From: Allantophomopsis cytisporea
Taxonomy: Eukaryota > Ascomycota > Leotiomycetes > Phacidiales > Phacidiaceae
Assembly: GCA_024752435.1 (NCBI GenBank)
Contig: CP103021.1
Location: 496,001-560,000, forward strand
Length of the DNA stretch: 64,000 nt
Reading direction: 5' to 3'
Positions 23,001 through 34,322 of this stretch are shown piece by piece (within the stretch, counting starts at the first letter, position 1; the number at the start of each line of letters is the position of its first letter). The notes beneath the pieces were generated by a model that was given only the letters and a program-made list of their open reading frames with translations, was not told the origin of the DNA and did not search any database. A program made the translations under genes and the position numbers.

Positions 23001-24600
23001 GCTACTTGACAAGCAGACTTTACTTCAACACTCAAGACTTTGTCATTTTCTAGACCGTCGAGAGCAATATTCTGATATAAGGATTCATTAAAGAGTGCAG
23101 TCTGCTGTTGGACGACAGTTAGGCTCTTACGTAGCCAGTCTTGGTCTATGGTCTGAATCGTATTTCCATCGATGGTAATCTGGCCACTTCTCACTTTGTA
23201 GAACTTGAGAAGAAGATTGCTGAGGGTGCTTTTTCCGGATCCACTTTTTCCAATAACAAACGTGGTTTCGAAGGCTGGAAAGAAGAAGTTGACGTTGCTC
23301 AAGGCAGCTTGAGTTGGATTTGACGGATATGAGAACGATAGGTTATTAATTTCGATATCCCCGAAGCACTTCTCGGGCTTCAAAGAGCCATCCATGATAG
23401 TCACCTTCCTGCCACGCTCTACTTCCTGTTTTATAGTATTAAGGGTGTCACCTGCTGACATTCCTCTAGCTAGTATCAACCATTGAGGTAGGACAGATTC
23501 TCCAGCCTGAGTTGCCATAAGACAGGAGTAAAAGCATGTCAGTACATCTCCAGCATTCAAACCGTCTCTGCTGAGGTGTATTCCAAACCAAAAGCCTTGG
23601 ACAAACATGGCAAGGACAACAAATCGGACGAGACCCATCTGCAGAGCACTAGCACGAGCTTGAACCATGTACCAATTCCCCGATTTTCGGATAGCCGCTG
23701 CATATTGGAACACTTCCTGTTCCTGGCCGTTATAGGCTTTGACAGTATCAATGAATGTAATGGTAGTGTTTGCGTATTTGGAGGCTTCGGAAAGAGCACG
23801 CTTCTGTGCTTCTATGGACGGTTGCATCTTCCGAGCATTCAACGACAAGAGAATGGCAACTAATGGCAGTAAAGCCAAGATGACGAGGGTTAGATCCCAT
23901 GAGGTATAGAAAGCAAGTCCGAGTGCAGCAAAAGCGGTGATAGAGTCCGCAAAAAAGAATCCAAGTGGTTGAGAGGTTGCCATTTGCAGTTCTCGAATTT
24001 GTCTTAACTAAACGTTAGCTTTGCTCAATATTTTATTTTTATTTTTTTTTAGAAACGTGGTACATACGTCTGAATTCTGATAAGAAGAGACCCAATACCG
24101 TCTTCTCGCAAATCATACCATTCCATGGCTTTTTCTAGCATGCTGTTGAACAACTCCTGTCTTGCTGATCTTGCCTGCAATTCTCCAAAGACCATCCAAC
24201 ACGATAGGAAACTACCGTTGATGAGCCATGATACAGACCCAAGGATGACAAGACCAATGCACCACCATGATACTTTTGCTAAGAGCTCGGAGCCGTCGAA
24301 ATCACCAGCGCCATAGCTAGAAAGATTCTCGAAGAATTTCCCAACGAAGACCGCGATGGCCGGTTTGATGAGACCCCCGATTATGGCAAGAAACAGGGCA
24401 AGGGAGATACTTTGAAAGTGTTGTTGTTTAGTGAAGCTGAACAATGATCTCCATGTCACCAAACCTCCTTTCTCATCACGTTCAGGGATTACCACTGCTC
24501 GGTCTGTCAAGGTGCTGAAGGTGTTGGAGAGTGGCGACAAACTCACGGTTTCCGGGGACTTCCCAGAAAAATCGAAGCTGCTGTTAGTTTTGGCCACCAT
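20009..24600 (-). CDS. ste6: full-size ABCB transporter, probable Ste6-type a-factor exporter
   Basis: Two exons (24068-24600 and 20009-24002) with one 65-bp intron encode about 1508 aa. The order is TMD1-NBD1-linker-TMD2-NBD2. NBD1 has Walker A GKSGSGKST (about 429-437), signature LSGGQKQR (about 536) and Walker B LILDE (about 557). NBD2 has GSSGSGKST (about 1254), LSGGQSQR (about 1374) and LILDE (about 1395). The two halves are joined by a long Ser-rich linker of roughly 250 residues. The NBD1 H-loop ITHDISQIEPEDYVYVLE and the long linker fit the fungal Ste6/Mam1 group, which exports the prenylated mating pheromone across the plasma membrane. A general drug exporter is the alternative. All ATP-site residues appear intact. 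The exon junction restores the conserved TQIRELQ segment. Confidence 0.88.
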
Positions 24601-25424
24601 GATTTAAAACTTTTCTGTGCATAAGGTTGGACTTGTAAGAGGTCGGGCGACATCTGTGTACTTGATACAAAAGATAATTTAGGAAGACTCAAGATGAGTC
24701 TTGTAGACATTACAAACATTGAGAACTGGCTACAATGCATAGCTTGAATATAATATCAAAGACATAATCACCTATCATGATATGTAATATCTTGATGTTG
24801 GGTTTTGGTTGGGCGACTGCGTTTGTTCCTTACGATTGTTCTTCGGGTACCAATTACAGTCCAAGGCAATGCTGCGTATGACACCCTCTCCACCACAAAT
24901 ACAAAGAGAAACAATACTTGGCTACGAGAATAGTCATTCTTCTTCTTCTTTTCACACCGAGCATTGTATTAGATGCTTGATTTTCAACCACTTTCCAGGG
25001 TATCATGCGAATATCGGTAAATATTCAAGGGAAAGCCGAACGTAGCTGCGTAGATCAAAACTAGGCCACCACTCACATGCAGACCACTTGAACATTCATC
25101 AGCATATTGTTGCTTTTCCATTCGGGGCGGCAATCAATATACACATCGTTCGCGGTTCGCAGTCCGCAGTTCGTATCGTACAGAACAAAGAAGTCTTGTG
25201 TCCCGCTTTCGGCCATAATTAGTCATGTTGAGTCGTGCGACACACCCACACTGGACATTTCTCCTATGAACTCGGTAATGCTTATCGATACATACTGCTC
25301 GGGTAGTAAATCATCGCTGTTGCTCAGTATCACAAATCTTCATTATTGTTCATCTTCTATGATCGCAGGAGACCACTGTGGCAGGCATGACGATGCTGAG
25401 AATCGGGTATATTTGATTTGTGAT
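24601..25424. other. promoter region of the Ste6-like gene and 3' flank of the PBDC1-like gene
   Basis: About 820 bp without a supported gene. It should contain the promoter of the minus-strand Ste6-like gene and the terminator region of the PBDC1-like gene. A plus-strand open frame at 25107-25532 overlaps the last exon of the PBDC1-like gene antisense and has no recognisable content. Confidence 0.5.
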
Positions 25425-26070
25425 TTATGCCTTGTTCTCGACAGCCTTACTCTCGGCCTGATTCTTCTCGTAGATCCAGTCGTTAAGACCCTTGCGGTTT
25501 CTGATAGAGTCAGCTTTTGCTCATGTCCATGATCAGTGGACGAATATTATGCTGCGTACCTTGCAATTTCAATAGCATAAAATTGCATTCTTGGGACAAA
25601 AATAGTCTCATCACGACCGTACTCCCATGATGGGTTTGCGCGCATCATAGTACCGAAGTTATAGTCATCAATCTTCTTCTCGTACGCCATCATGAACTTT
25701 CTCCATCTTTCTTTGCCGGTCTTGCTCTTCATCTCGTCCTCGTTGATTGTGGCTGACGCGTCGAACTCTGGGAAATCTTTCATGAGGTGATCGTAGATCT
25801 CGTCGTCCATCTTTGTAAGGCGAAGCGTGGAGCCCTTGACTTTCTCGAGGATCGCCCAGTAAGTGGACATATGTTGAACGACTGCAGAGAGTATAGATCA
25901 GTGGCTTGTTGGGTATGTAGGTATGTTTGCCGACTCACCCTTGACAGCAAATTGCTTTTCGATCTGCGTCACAAGTCAGCTTCTTTTCACTGCCCAAGGG
26001 AAAGGTAATTTACATCCTCGAGGTTGTCTGCCTCCTCAGCGTTGAAGTTTGATGGCGCGGCAACAGACAT
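25425..26070 (-). CDS. PBDC1: PBDC1 / Ypl225w family protein (eEF1A chaperone family)
   Basis: Four exons on the minus strand (26014-26070, 25939-25963, 25560-25881, 25425-25500) encode 159 aa, close to the 146 aa of yeast Ypl225w. The core HMSTYWAILEKVKGSTLRLT, MDDEIYDHLMKDFPEF, GKERWRKFMMAYEKKIDDYN and PRMQFYAIEIARNRKGLND is the conserved PBDC1 domain. The yeast protein is a dedicated co-translational chaperone for the GTP domain of translation elongation factor eEF1A. The second exon is only 25 nt, which makes this gene easy to mis-annotate. All introns are GT-AG and the frame is continuous. It is divergently arranged with the gene starting at 27213. Confidence 0.93.
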
Positions 26071-27212
26071 TTCGGCGTTATTTTTTTCGATCTCAAGCTG
26101 GCTTGAATATGGAGATTTTCTGGATATTTTGGGTTTGTTTTTTTGTGGTGCTGTAGATACTTATGCCGTAGCTATTATGTGTTGGTGGAGTTGAAATATC
26201 TTATGAATTTCACAAATGTTTCTGATTGCGATAAATCGGGATTTGCCGTCTTCATTCAACCCCGCCAACGTCATCGGCTAAATTTCTCCAACGACATGTC
26301 TTGCTGAAAGTCTCTACACTTGAACATCGTATGCATTTCAAACAAGGCCCGAGGAATGACGGTTCTAGGTATATGGTATAAAAAACTGGACAATCTGTGG
26401 GTGAATAATTAACCCTGCAGCTAAAGTTGATCCCGAATAATCCATTCCAAGTGACGATGTATCAGTCTAAGTTGAGTGGAAAGGCAAGTTGAAAAAAGCA
26501 GATTCCATATTACAAGTAAGTGGTTGACCAGTCCTGGATTTGTATATCTCTTCTAGTTCTGTTCTGGTCAGCTTTGTTCCTTGTTTAATGGCTCTTTTCA
26601 GCTATGTTCTTTCTTCAAAGAGCTGAGAGAGCTACTCTCTTGACAATCGTTCATTACAAACATCCTGGGTCTATGAGATCCTTTCTTAGCTCTACTTTTC
26701 TTAAGCATAAGTTTCTGTACAAAAGAATGTAGCTATTGTTTCTATAAGTGATATATGATTTCTTGGGGAACTCTTGCGGTCTTGTCAATGAATGGACTGG
26801 CATTTCGCCATGGCCCCTTGCCCCTTTGCTTGAGCGCAGTCTCAATAGGAGATACGTATTCCGCACGATTCCGTGTCTGCGCACAATATGCGCATAACAA
26901 ATGTGCGCCGAGACCTACGTCCAAATTTGGACTAGGAGCGGTGGAACACAAGTGCTTGACTGTTTTGTGCGCGGCTGGTAATGTTATTGAGCTTATGCTA
27001 GCCAAATAGACTTTCAGATTCTTTCTGCTCCTCGACATCTACATCACATCTTTCAAGATTCTTTGCACACACTGTACTCTATCACGTGATATCAATCACT
27101 ACAACATCATTGTCTCAATTGTTCTCATACAAAACGTTTTTGCGCTTAACTGATACTAGCGTGCGTTTCTTCTTTGTTCGTCGAAGGCGCTATCGAAGAC
27201 GCTAATCTCAAT
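26071..27212. promoter_or_regulatory. divergent intergenic region
   Basis: About 1.1 kb lie between the start of the PBDC1-like gene (minus) and the start of the large uncharacterised gene (plus). No coding region is seen, so the interval should contain both promoters. The first 100 bp upstream of the PBDC1-like start are T-rich on the plus strand (A-rich on its own strand). Confidence 0.45.
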
Positions 27213-29713
27213 ATGGTATCTTCGAGACCTCGCAGTAATGACATTGGCTCCCGCGCTGAGGAAGGCTTTTGCCTCGGTGAAGTTGTCGCAGTTAGTGACC
27301 CTACGGAGATTGTGGATCTGGGCCTCACTTTCACAAATTTATCTTCAGAATGTATGTCGAAAGAATCCTCACTTGTTGCGAGCGTTACTAACATTGTGAA
27401 GCCATTCGCGAGGAGTCTACTCGGGAGATCTGTACCCATCAAAGTCCAGTTGAATTTGATGACGCCGAGTCTGCGAGAAAAAAGTCAGCCAGAGACAGTT
27501 CTGCAAGCTTAAACTCTGAATTCGACGTATCTGGATTTCCAAAGGATACAGCAAGCAACAGGTCTTCAGCATCCAAGCTTACCGATTTGCCCGAAATGCC
27601 TGCTCCTACCCCAAGATACTTTCCACGCTACCTTGGTCATCACCCCCTTCCATTGGCAATTACATACGAGACGTCACCTCGAACCTCCCTTGGTTATCAG
27701 TCAAGTTCCTCTCCAGATCAGGAAAATGCAAGCGAGCTGGTCAGAGTCTTGGAAAGCCAGGCTCTTGGATTCACACAGCAATACGACAATGAGCCCTTAT
27801 CCAATTCAGCAGCAACTGAAACAACGCAGCCATTGGAAGATCCTGCTGAGGTAGTGCTCAAGAGAAGAGATTCGTTGGAGTCCCTTTCACAGTCTCCAAC
27901 CCCCATTCAGATTCCACCTCGTGCCGTTCTTACCTACACCGACACGCCTCTCACATACCAGCGCGACATCTCAATACAGGCCGACAGCCCAATTGTGGGC
28001 CGCAATCTCTCCGTTGCTTCCAGAATCAAGAGTCCATTTCATTACACCACTGTGGTGGCAGGGAATATCCTGAGTTGGCCTTCAAGCCTGAGGGCTCAAA
28101 TCTATGCCAAAATCATGGCACCTCCAAGCAAGGTTATCTGCCTTGACCGCCCTAGCGTCTGTCAAACTTTCTATCCGGAGGATCACTTCGCATGGGCAGA
28201 AGATGTCATTGAGCCAATCAAGGGGGTTCTGGAGAGCTGCCGTCTAATGAGAGAGGAGATGCTTACGCTCTTCTGGGCAACTTATACCTTCCACGCCACG
28301 CTCTCGCCTTTCACGATGATCAAACACAACCACGGGCTTGAGCAGCTCGAAGCAAATGCCAACAGGGTTCAGAATTTGGAGATCGAGCTTGACTTCACTA
28401 CACTTGGTTGCGCCGGCCAAGCACATGCTGTACAGCTTCACCAGCCGACAGCTTTGATAAAACGTGCCCTTGAGAAACAAGTGAACCTTCTTCTGGGTCG
28501 GGGTGGTAGCCCAATGGAATATCTGCACATTAAATGCAGACGAATCGCCGGCAACAGACCGGAGACGAACAAGCCATACTGCCCGGATTCCGCGACGAAG
28601 TCCCTCGAACCCCTGCTTCTCCTCAGTACGAACCTTTGCCGCTTGCGGCTCACTGCCTTCCCCTTGGCATACACTTTGCAGACAATCACCAGAACCTTTG
28701 GCGATGTCGACAAGAATAAGATCGCTCCGGTAGTCATGACCTCCGCAGTCTGGCCCACCAACACCGTGGGTGTCTACAGCACGGCCAAGAGCCTCGAAGA
28801 CCAGAGGAATCTTATCCGTGGTTATTTCGGCAGGGTCCTCTCAGAGGAGGATCTGAAGGAGGAAGATACTCGTCTTCGGATTGCGGAGGGAATTGTCGAA
28901 CAGGGGAAGCGTGATGAGAGACAGCGGGCGTACAACGCCATGGTAAAGAAGGCGAGTGTTGCGAAGAGGGCGGAGAAGGCAATGAGGGACGAGCAATTTC
29001 GTCAGCTTAACGCTGACCGATTGATTCGGGAGCATCAGCAAGCCAAGAAGGCCAGGGAGGAGCAACTGGCAAAGGCGAAGGGCGTCGGGGTGGTTACCGG
29101 GGACATCGAGACAGAAATGGCTCGATATGCCCCGGAGCTGCACCCCGACGTGGCATTCGCAGCCTCCCTCCCGGCTCCCGAGTCGCCTTCGGCCCATGAA
29201 CTCCGTGCGCAGGCTTCCTACGACCTCGCTATTGCCACCTATTTCAGAGAGTCCGAATCAGCAGGTCCAGACCACAGCCAGCGCAGCAGTGACGACGAGC
29301 AGCAAAGCATCGATGAGGGCACGCGTCATGAGGAAGCTAGATCGGAGGAGACAGAAGAAACATCCAGTGAGCGCTTCGATCCAGACTTCACCAACTTCCT
29401 CCTTCCTGGTGAGCGAATGGAGCATACCGATCATGACGAGACTGCTTCACACGAGGGAAGCTTGGAATGTGAGGAGTATACACCAGATCAGGGTGTGGGA
29501 AGTTCGCAAATCAATAGCCTAACTCTCCCAGAGCCTGGTGCTCACAATCGGTTCTCATTTGCTGCAACGCCCGAGTCGGCCTATCGACCACGCGAGAAGA
29601 CGTCGGATTCAGCCCAGCCAACCTTGAAGAAGAAGTTGAGCCGCATGTTTTTGAAAGAGAAGCCGAGCAGTACGTTCTTGCAGAAGGTTACCCACCGCTT
29701 CAAGCGCAACTAA
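27213..29713 (+). CDS. uncharacterised 816-aa fungal protein with F-box-like alpha/beta centre and coiled coil
   Basis: Two exons (27213-27351, 27402-29713) encode about 816 aa. The 50-bp intron has a perfect TACTAAC branch site but an unusual AAG acceptor. Splicing is needed because the long frame has a stop just upstream, and the joined frame reads LSSESIREEST. Residues 1 to about 230 are Ser/Pro-rich. Residues 250-480 form a structured part (WPSSLRAQIYAKI, then FYPEDHFAWAEDVI, then SCRLMREEMLTLFWATYTF) that resembles the fungal F-box-associated type, in which a cell-surface-like R-E-E-x-L-x-x-F-W motif is common. A basic coiled coil covers about 512-610, and the end is acidic then basic (KKLSRMFLKEK). 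The function is unknown. Confidence 0.78.
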
Positions 29714-30094
29714 ACGCGATTGCGAGTGTAAGAGTTATGAATGAGTTACGAATCAACGATGTACGAGTTACGAGTTATGATCCGAAGTGGGGGCTTTTTC
29801 AATGGTGTTGGCGGTGGATGATAATGATAACAAGTTCAGTATATGGTGACGAGAATGATGATGATCGATGATAATACAATTGATGGTGACCGGATTCACC
29901 TTTGTCTTTTTTGTTTTTTCTCCGCCTCTCATGTATAGATAGTTGATGGTAGATCAGATCACAACCAGAATATTTCCAGTTTGCACACTATTACCAATGT
30001 GATCCTAGACCCGTATATTCTGCCAGTTGTAAAAGTACAATATCTGTTCCAGCGCCGACCATGCATCCCTCTACTATACAAATCCCTTTCTTAC
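29714..30094. other. convergent 3' intergenic region
   Basis: About 380 bp between the 3' ends of the 816-aa protein gene and the uS8m gene. A short run of GAGTTACGA-type repeats at about 29739-29778 and ATGATGATgATAAT-type low complexity follow the stop. No gene is present. Confidence 0.6.
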
Positions 30095-30583
30095 TTAAAG
30101 CACTCTGCAGAGTAGCATACCACCAATCTTCCTTTCCACACATTCCCTAGCCTCAAGTATGCCCTTATCCGTGCTTACGAATAAGCACTCTCCAGGCTTC
30201 GTCAAGCCCTGTACCTCGCCAGCCCTTCGTCCCTTGACAAGCTTGGTCAATCCCTCCACGTCCATCCAGATTCTCTTCGTAGGCTTGCTAATCAGTGACA
30301 TCTTGCTTAGCACGGGCTCATTGTTCCAGTACTTCAAGCCCAGCCATAACCGTCTGGAGCTGATGTTCCTCTGCGTGAGTGGTTCGGGCACATAGGTGGA
30401 GAGTGAGTTGAGGTTAGGCGGGGTTGGTCCTGCTCGGGTGACTGAGGAGATGAAGCCCGACTGTTGCAGCGCAAGTGTGAGGTTCGTGTGGAGGTTCGAC
30501 AGTGGAACGGATGTCAGGCCGAGGCGCGCCTTGGAGGCATTTTGAAGGTGGGAGCACACGTGTGCGAGGTTTGCAAGAGACAT
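30095..30583 (-). CDS. mitochondrial small-subunit ribosomal protein uS8m
   Basis: Intronless, 162 aa. The N-terminal LANLAHVCSHLQNASKARL and the C-terminal S8 signature GECLFVSTDKGILEARECV followed by GGMLLCRV identify ribosomal protein S8. S8 binds helix 21 of the small rRNA and supports assembly of the mitochondrial 37S subunit. The length matches fungal mitochondrial S8. No separate cleavable presequence is obvious, as is common for this protein. It is divergent from the gene starting at 31080. Confidence 0.93.
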   Translation of the reverse strand: MSLANLAHVCSHLQNASKARLGLTSVPLSNLHTNLTLALQQSGFISSVTRAGPTPPNLNSLSTYVPEPLTQRNISSRRLWLGLKYWNNEPVLSKMSLISKPTKRIWMDVEGLTKLVKGRRAGEVQGLTKPGECLFVSTDKGILEARECVERKIGGMLLCRVL

Positions 30584-31079
30584 GATGTTGAGTGTAGCTC
30601 TGCGATTTGGAATACAGCCCGCGCGGGCACTATCGGGTAGACTTCAAGTGATCTTGCTTCGAGAGAATTGTCGCAAATGGTCCGTGAATCGAGATTGCGC
30701 GGATTGGAGCTGGCTGATGACGGTACGTTGTCAATTGGGTATATCGAATGTTCAACCGTCGATGATCCTCGAAGTTGACGAGGCTGATAGCCCATCATAA
30801 AATAATTTGGAGCTGGGTTATATGCCTGAGGCATTAGAAGGCTTACAGCAGATGCAAAGCGCTCATTGGTCATGACCTTGCATATCGTAACCGCCGAGCT
30901 CACCAGCCCATGTACAATGATTAAAGGCTACAGGTTTGTGGTGATTCTCTCTGTCAAATCTTTCTAATCGTTTCCTTATCTGCTTGTGTTTTGAGAAGGA
31001 GAAAAATCTCGTTCTTTGCGTTTCTTTGACACCTACAACTGTCTTCCTGAGCATATCAGACGCTTGAAAAGCTGAAATC
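30584..31079. promoter_or_regulatory. divergent promoter region uS8m / proline-rich gene
   Basis: 496 bp between two divergent start codons. No gene is present; both promoters must lie here. Short spurious frames only. Confidence 0.5.
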
Positions 31080-32656
31080 ATGGCAGCTCGTGCGGGGGAG
31101 GATGTTGCGGCGATCCTGTGAGCTTATGAATCTTGAGTGAGAGCGCTTTTGGAGTGCTGATGACAGAAAAGCTTCGCAGATGTGCATTATTTCTATAGCT
31201 TACCTACTGCGAACCCACCTCATCACCGATTTGATAAGGGCTCTTATGTCTACCTCTTCGAGGATGCGACGCAGCGCAAGGCTCGACTTGAAATTGCCAA
31301 CAATGCTGGCACTGCGGAGCAGGATGCTTTTGAGGGCTGTGAGTATCTCCCAGGACTAGAGAAATCTCTATAGTCCGGCAATTACTAATGTGCGATATCT
31401 TCAAAGTTCTGGACAACACTCATATCGAATACTCTTACAGACACAATTGTCTTGTCACACTGAGAGTTGACCCAAGTTCAAGTCAAGCACCGAATGATAC
31501 CCAGCAATGGCATTTGCCAACTTATGACCCGCGCAATGAAACCAAATACCTATACAAGTTACACACAGTTGATCTTTATTTTTGGGCTAAAGAAGATGCC
31601 CTACAATTCCTCAATGCCGCAAGGCGTGTTCTGCCTCCACAACAGGTGCGGGTTACCGATGAGCCTAATTCACCTGTATCACACCAAGAAGCCATAAGCC
31701 CGGTAGTCCAACAATTGGAGAACGTTGCCATCTCCAATGCTGGATACCAAGGCGGAAGAACACACGACTCGAATTCAGCAGTAACAATGACGTTCCCGGG
31801 ACCACCGAAGGCTCCAACCCCACCGCAAGAACAAAAGTCCTCTCCAGCTCCACCTGCTTATAATCCGGCTGCCCCAGCTGCACCGGAGGTTATTCGACAT
31901 CGCGAGAAGACTCCTCCACCCGAGGATGGTATTGACAATCCATTGTTCGCTGCAGCAGTTGCTGATCAACGATTTGGCTCAGGATACCCGCAGAATGGAC
32001 TGCCACCTCCACCTCCAGGACAAGCACCGACCCAGCAGGGCTACTTCAATGGAATGAGTCAACCACTACCCTCTGCTGGTTTGCAGTCTCCATACTCCCA
32101 TCCTATGCAGTCGCCGGGTCTACAATCACCATATGCCCATCCAATGCAATCACCAGGCTTACAGTCTCCTTTCGGGCAATTTCCTGGGCAGCAAAGCTCT
32201 TCTGTCCCACCACCACCTCCAGGAGGAGTGAGCAGTCCCCCAGCAAACCCTGCTATACCACAGACAAGCCAAGCCAGTAACCAAAGTATTCCCCAACATG
32301 TCCAATATGCTCAGTATCCTGGCTCTCCCGGTATTGCGCAACCTCTAGCCTCGCCGGTGCCCAGTGCTCTTGGATCGCAGTATGCAAGTCAGTCAACGCC
32401 GGTACAGTCGCCGCCTTTGAAATCTCCCCCTCCAGGAGGGTACTCCACCTTCCAATATGCTGGAACCTCAGGACAACCCCTCAATAATGATTATAGTATT
32501 CATCAACAGGCATACCGACCAACTGAAGGTGAACATGCTGTCAAATTTACAGACAAGCAGCCAGCACAACCCCGAGGGAAATTTGAGGATAGGGCGGAGA
32601 AAGTGGAGAAGAGAGTCGGGGGATTCTTGAAGAAGTTGGAGAAGCGTTACGGGTAA
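31080..32656 (+). CDS. proline-rich protein with conserved N-terminal domain and 13-aa repeats
   Basis: Three exons (31080-31117, 31172-31338, 31407-32656) encode about 484 aa. The first 38-nt exon and the GAAAAG acceptor are chosen because they alone join ATG 31080 to the conserved frame ADVHYFYSLPTANPPHHRF. The N-terminal ~140 residues form a folded domain (YVYLFEDATQRKARLEIANN, then WHLPTYDPRNETKYLYKLHTVDLYFW) seen in filamentous ascomycetes; it is compatible with a PH-like beta fold. The rest is Pro/Gln/Ser-rich with three 13-residue repeats starting GLQSPY at about 32078-32194. The extreme C-terminus is a short basic coil (RVGGFLKKLEKRYG). The function is unknown; an adaptor or scaffold role is a guess. 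Confidence 0.8.
32078..32194 (+). repeat. three 39-bp coding repeats
   Basis: Inside the proline-rich gene, the unit GLQSPYxHPMQSP occurs twice and a third partial unit begins GLQSPF. The period is 39 bp. The DNA copies differ at several third positions, so the repeat is not a very recent slippage product. Confidence 0.8.
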
Positions 32657-34322
32657 GGCGTCCATCAGGTTGAGCACAGAGCAAGTGGTTGTGGGTCAGG
32701 GGATTTTTCTTCTTTCTACACACAGACTTTTATGCATTTAATGAATTTACGAAATTTAAAGAGTACATGGATTGGAAAGCGAGGAAAGATGACACTGTAT
32801 TGATTGTATTCTCAGTGGAGGTTGTCCGGTTCCTAGCACACATGCATACGTGAGCCCATTGCGCGTCGGGGTTATTGAGAGTTGAACTATGCAAAGTGCT
32901 CAGGAAGAAGTTGGCCCTGTTAATCGGTCAGGGGGGGACTTGTGGCGTTCATCTCTCAGATAGCGATGCTGCTGGTGTCGCGCCTAACCAGCCTACAGAG
33001 CCAGCGTAGGCAAATTTAAGGACAAGCGTAGATGATTGTAGACAATTGCAAACAATTAGGACATCGAAAAGCCAAACATTGTGAAACATTTTTAAGCCGC
33101 CGACATGTCACTCCTCGTACCTGACGACATAAGACTCGCTTTTCAATCTCGTCAATAATTGGTTGCCTTATTAACCGCACTGATTTGATTGTTTCTCCTT
33201 CGGTACTGACTGTACTTCTTTATTTGGCTGGGAAAGAGAAAGAGAGAGAGAGAGAGAGGTGTACTTTATCTATTAATGGTGGCTATCGTCGCAAGACAAG
33301 GATCCTGTCAACAAAGTAAGTCATTAATCATGAGTGTCTTGATATGGGCAGAGGATGACTTACTTGAAGTATATAGATATCATCTTATGCAAAGTACAAG
33401 TACAAGAATCCCATCTATTGTATTTCAATAGATAAGGTATTGGAATAGTCAACAGGCAGACAGGGTAACTCAAGCTATTAAAGATCTATTCTATTCGTCT
33501 TTTTCTCGGCTTTCTTTGCCCCCCCAGTCTGATCTGACCAATCTTGCCAATTTACATGCTACTCAGCCACTGTGTTCTAAATACGAGATGAACTCTATTA
33601 ACACCAAGCGGCCAAAGGTTGGTGGTAGTGGTAGACAGCCGCACTCTCACCTTTCACACCTTCCACGCCTCCACGCCTCTTACCCACCACTGCTCACGTA
33701 GTGTAAGGTAGGATGAGTAGAGTTGGTGAGTAGGTCGGTAGGTAAGGTAGATAGGAGCCCATGCACACACCAGTCTAGCTACTGCGTACATACATACATC
33801 CTGTACCACCCACCACCCACCACCCACCACTCAATCCCCCCCCAAAAAGGACCAAGGACGGACCCATAAAATCATGGCACGGAGTAATTCGTAAAGGTAC
33901 TTTACCACCGGTACTCCAATACATAACCCGTATTCCAGCTTCGATACGATCAACACCACCGAAAGGTCCATCAATCTTATTAACATCAGACTATTAGTAC
34001 TGCTCTTCTGCAGAAACAAAAAAAAAAAGCTTATCTTGTACATACCTAAAACACAGAGTTGCAAGATGGGATAACATATCATTGATCGACATCGATCGCA
34101 GCAAAACCTCTCGTCTCTTCAAAGTCCATTTATCTACAGTACATACATAAATATTGCGCAGCGTCGTTTACCCGCAACACAAGGTTCTGTCGGGCTTACT
34201 CCACGCTGACCATCAGCCCCGGCTGCGTAGACAGACTCTCCACCCTCACAAAGGTCATTGCCGATTACCACGCGAGGATACAGACCTCAATCATTCCTGG
34301 TCTTTTCGATCAACTTATCATT
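32657..34322. other. intergenic with simple repeats
   Basis: About 1.67 kb without a gene. It holds an (AG)9 microsatellite at 33241-33258, CACCCAC-type repeats at about 33806-33830 and a C8 run near 33836-33843. The last 250 bp are the probable promoter and 5' UTR of the membrane-protein gene at 34323. Confidence 0.55.
33241..33258. repeat. (AG)9 microsatellite
   Basis: Nine AG units, preceded by a purine-rich GGAAAGAGAA stretch. A simple repeat with no gene overlap. Confidence 0.9.

Noticed and set aside
25107..25532. 141-codon plus-strand frame
   Set aside because: Overlaps the conserved last exon of the PBDC1-like gene antisense and has no recognisable content.
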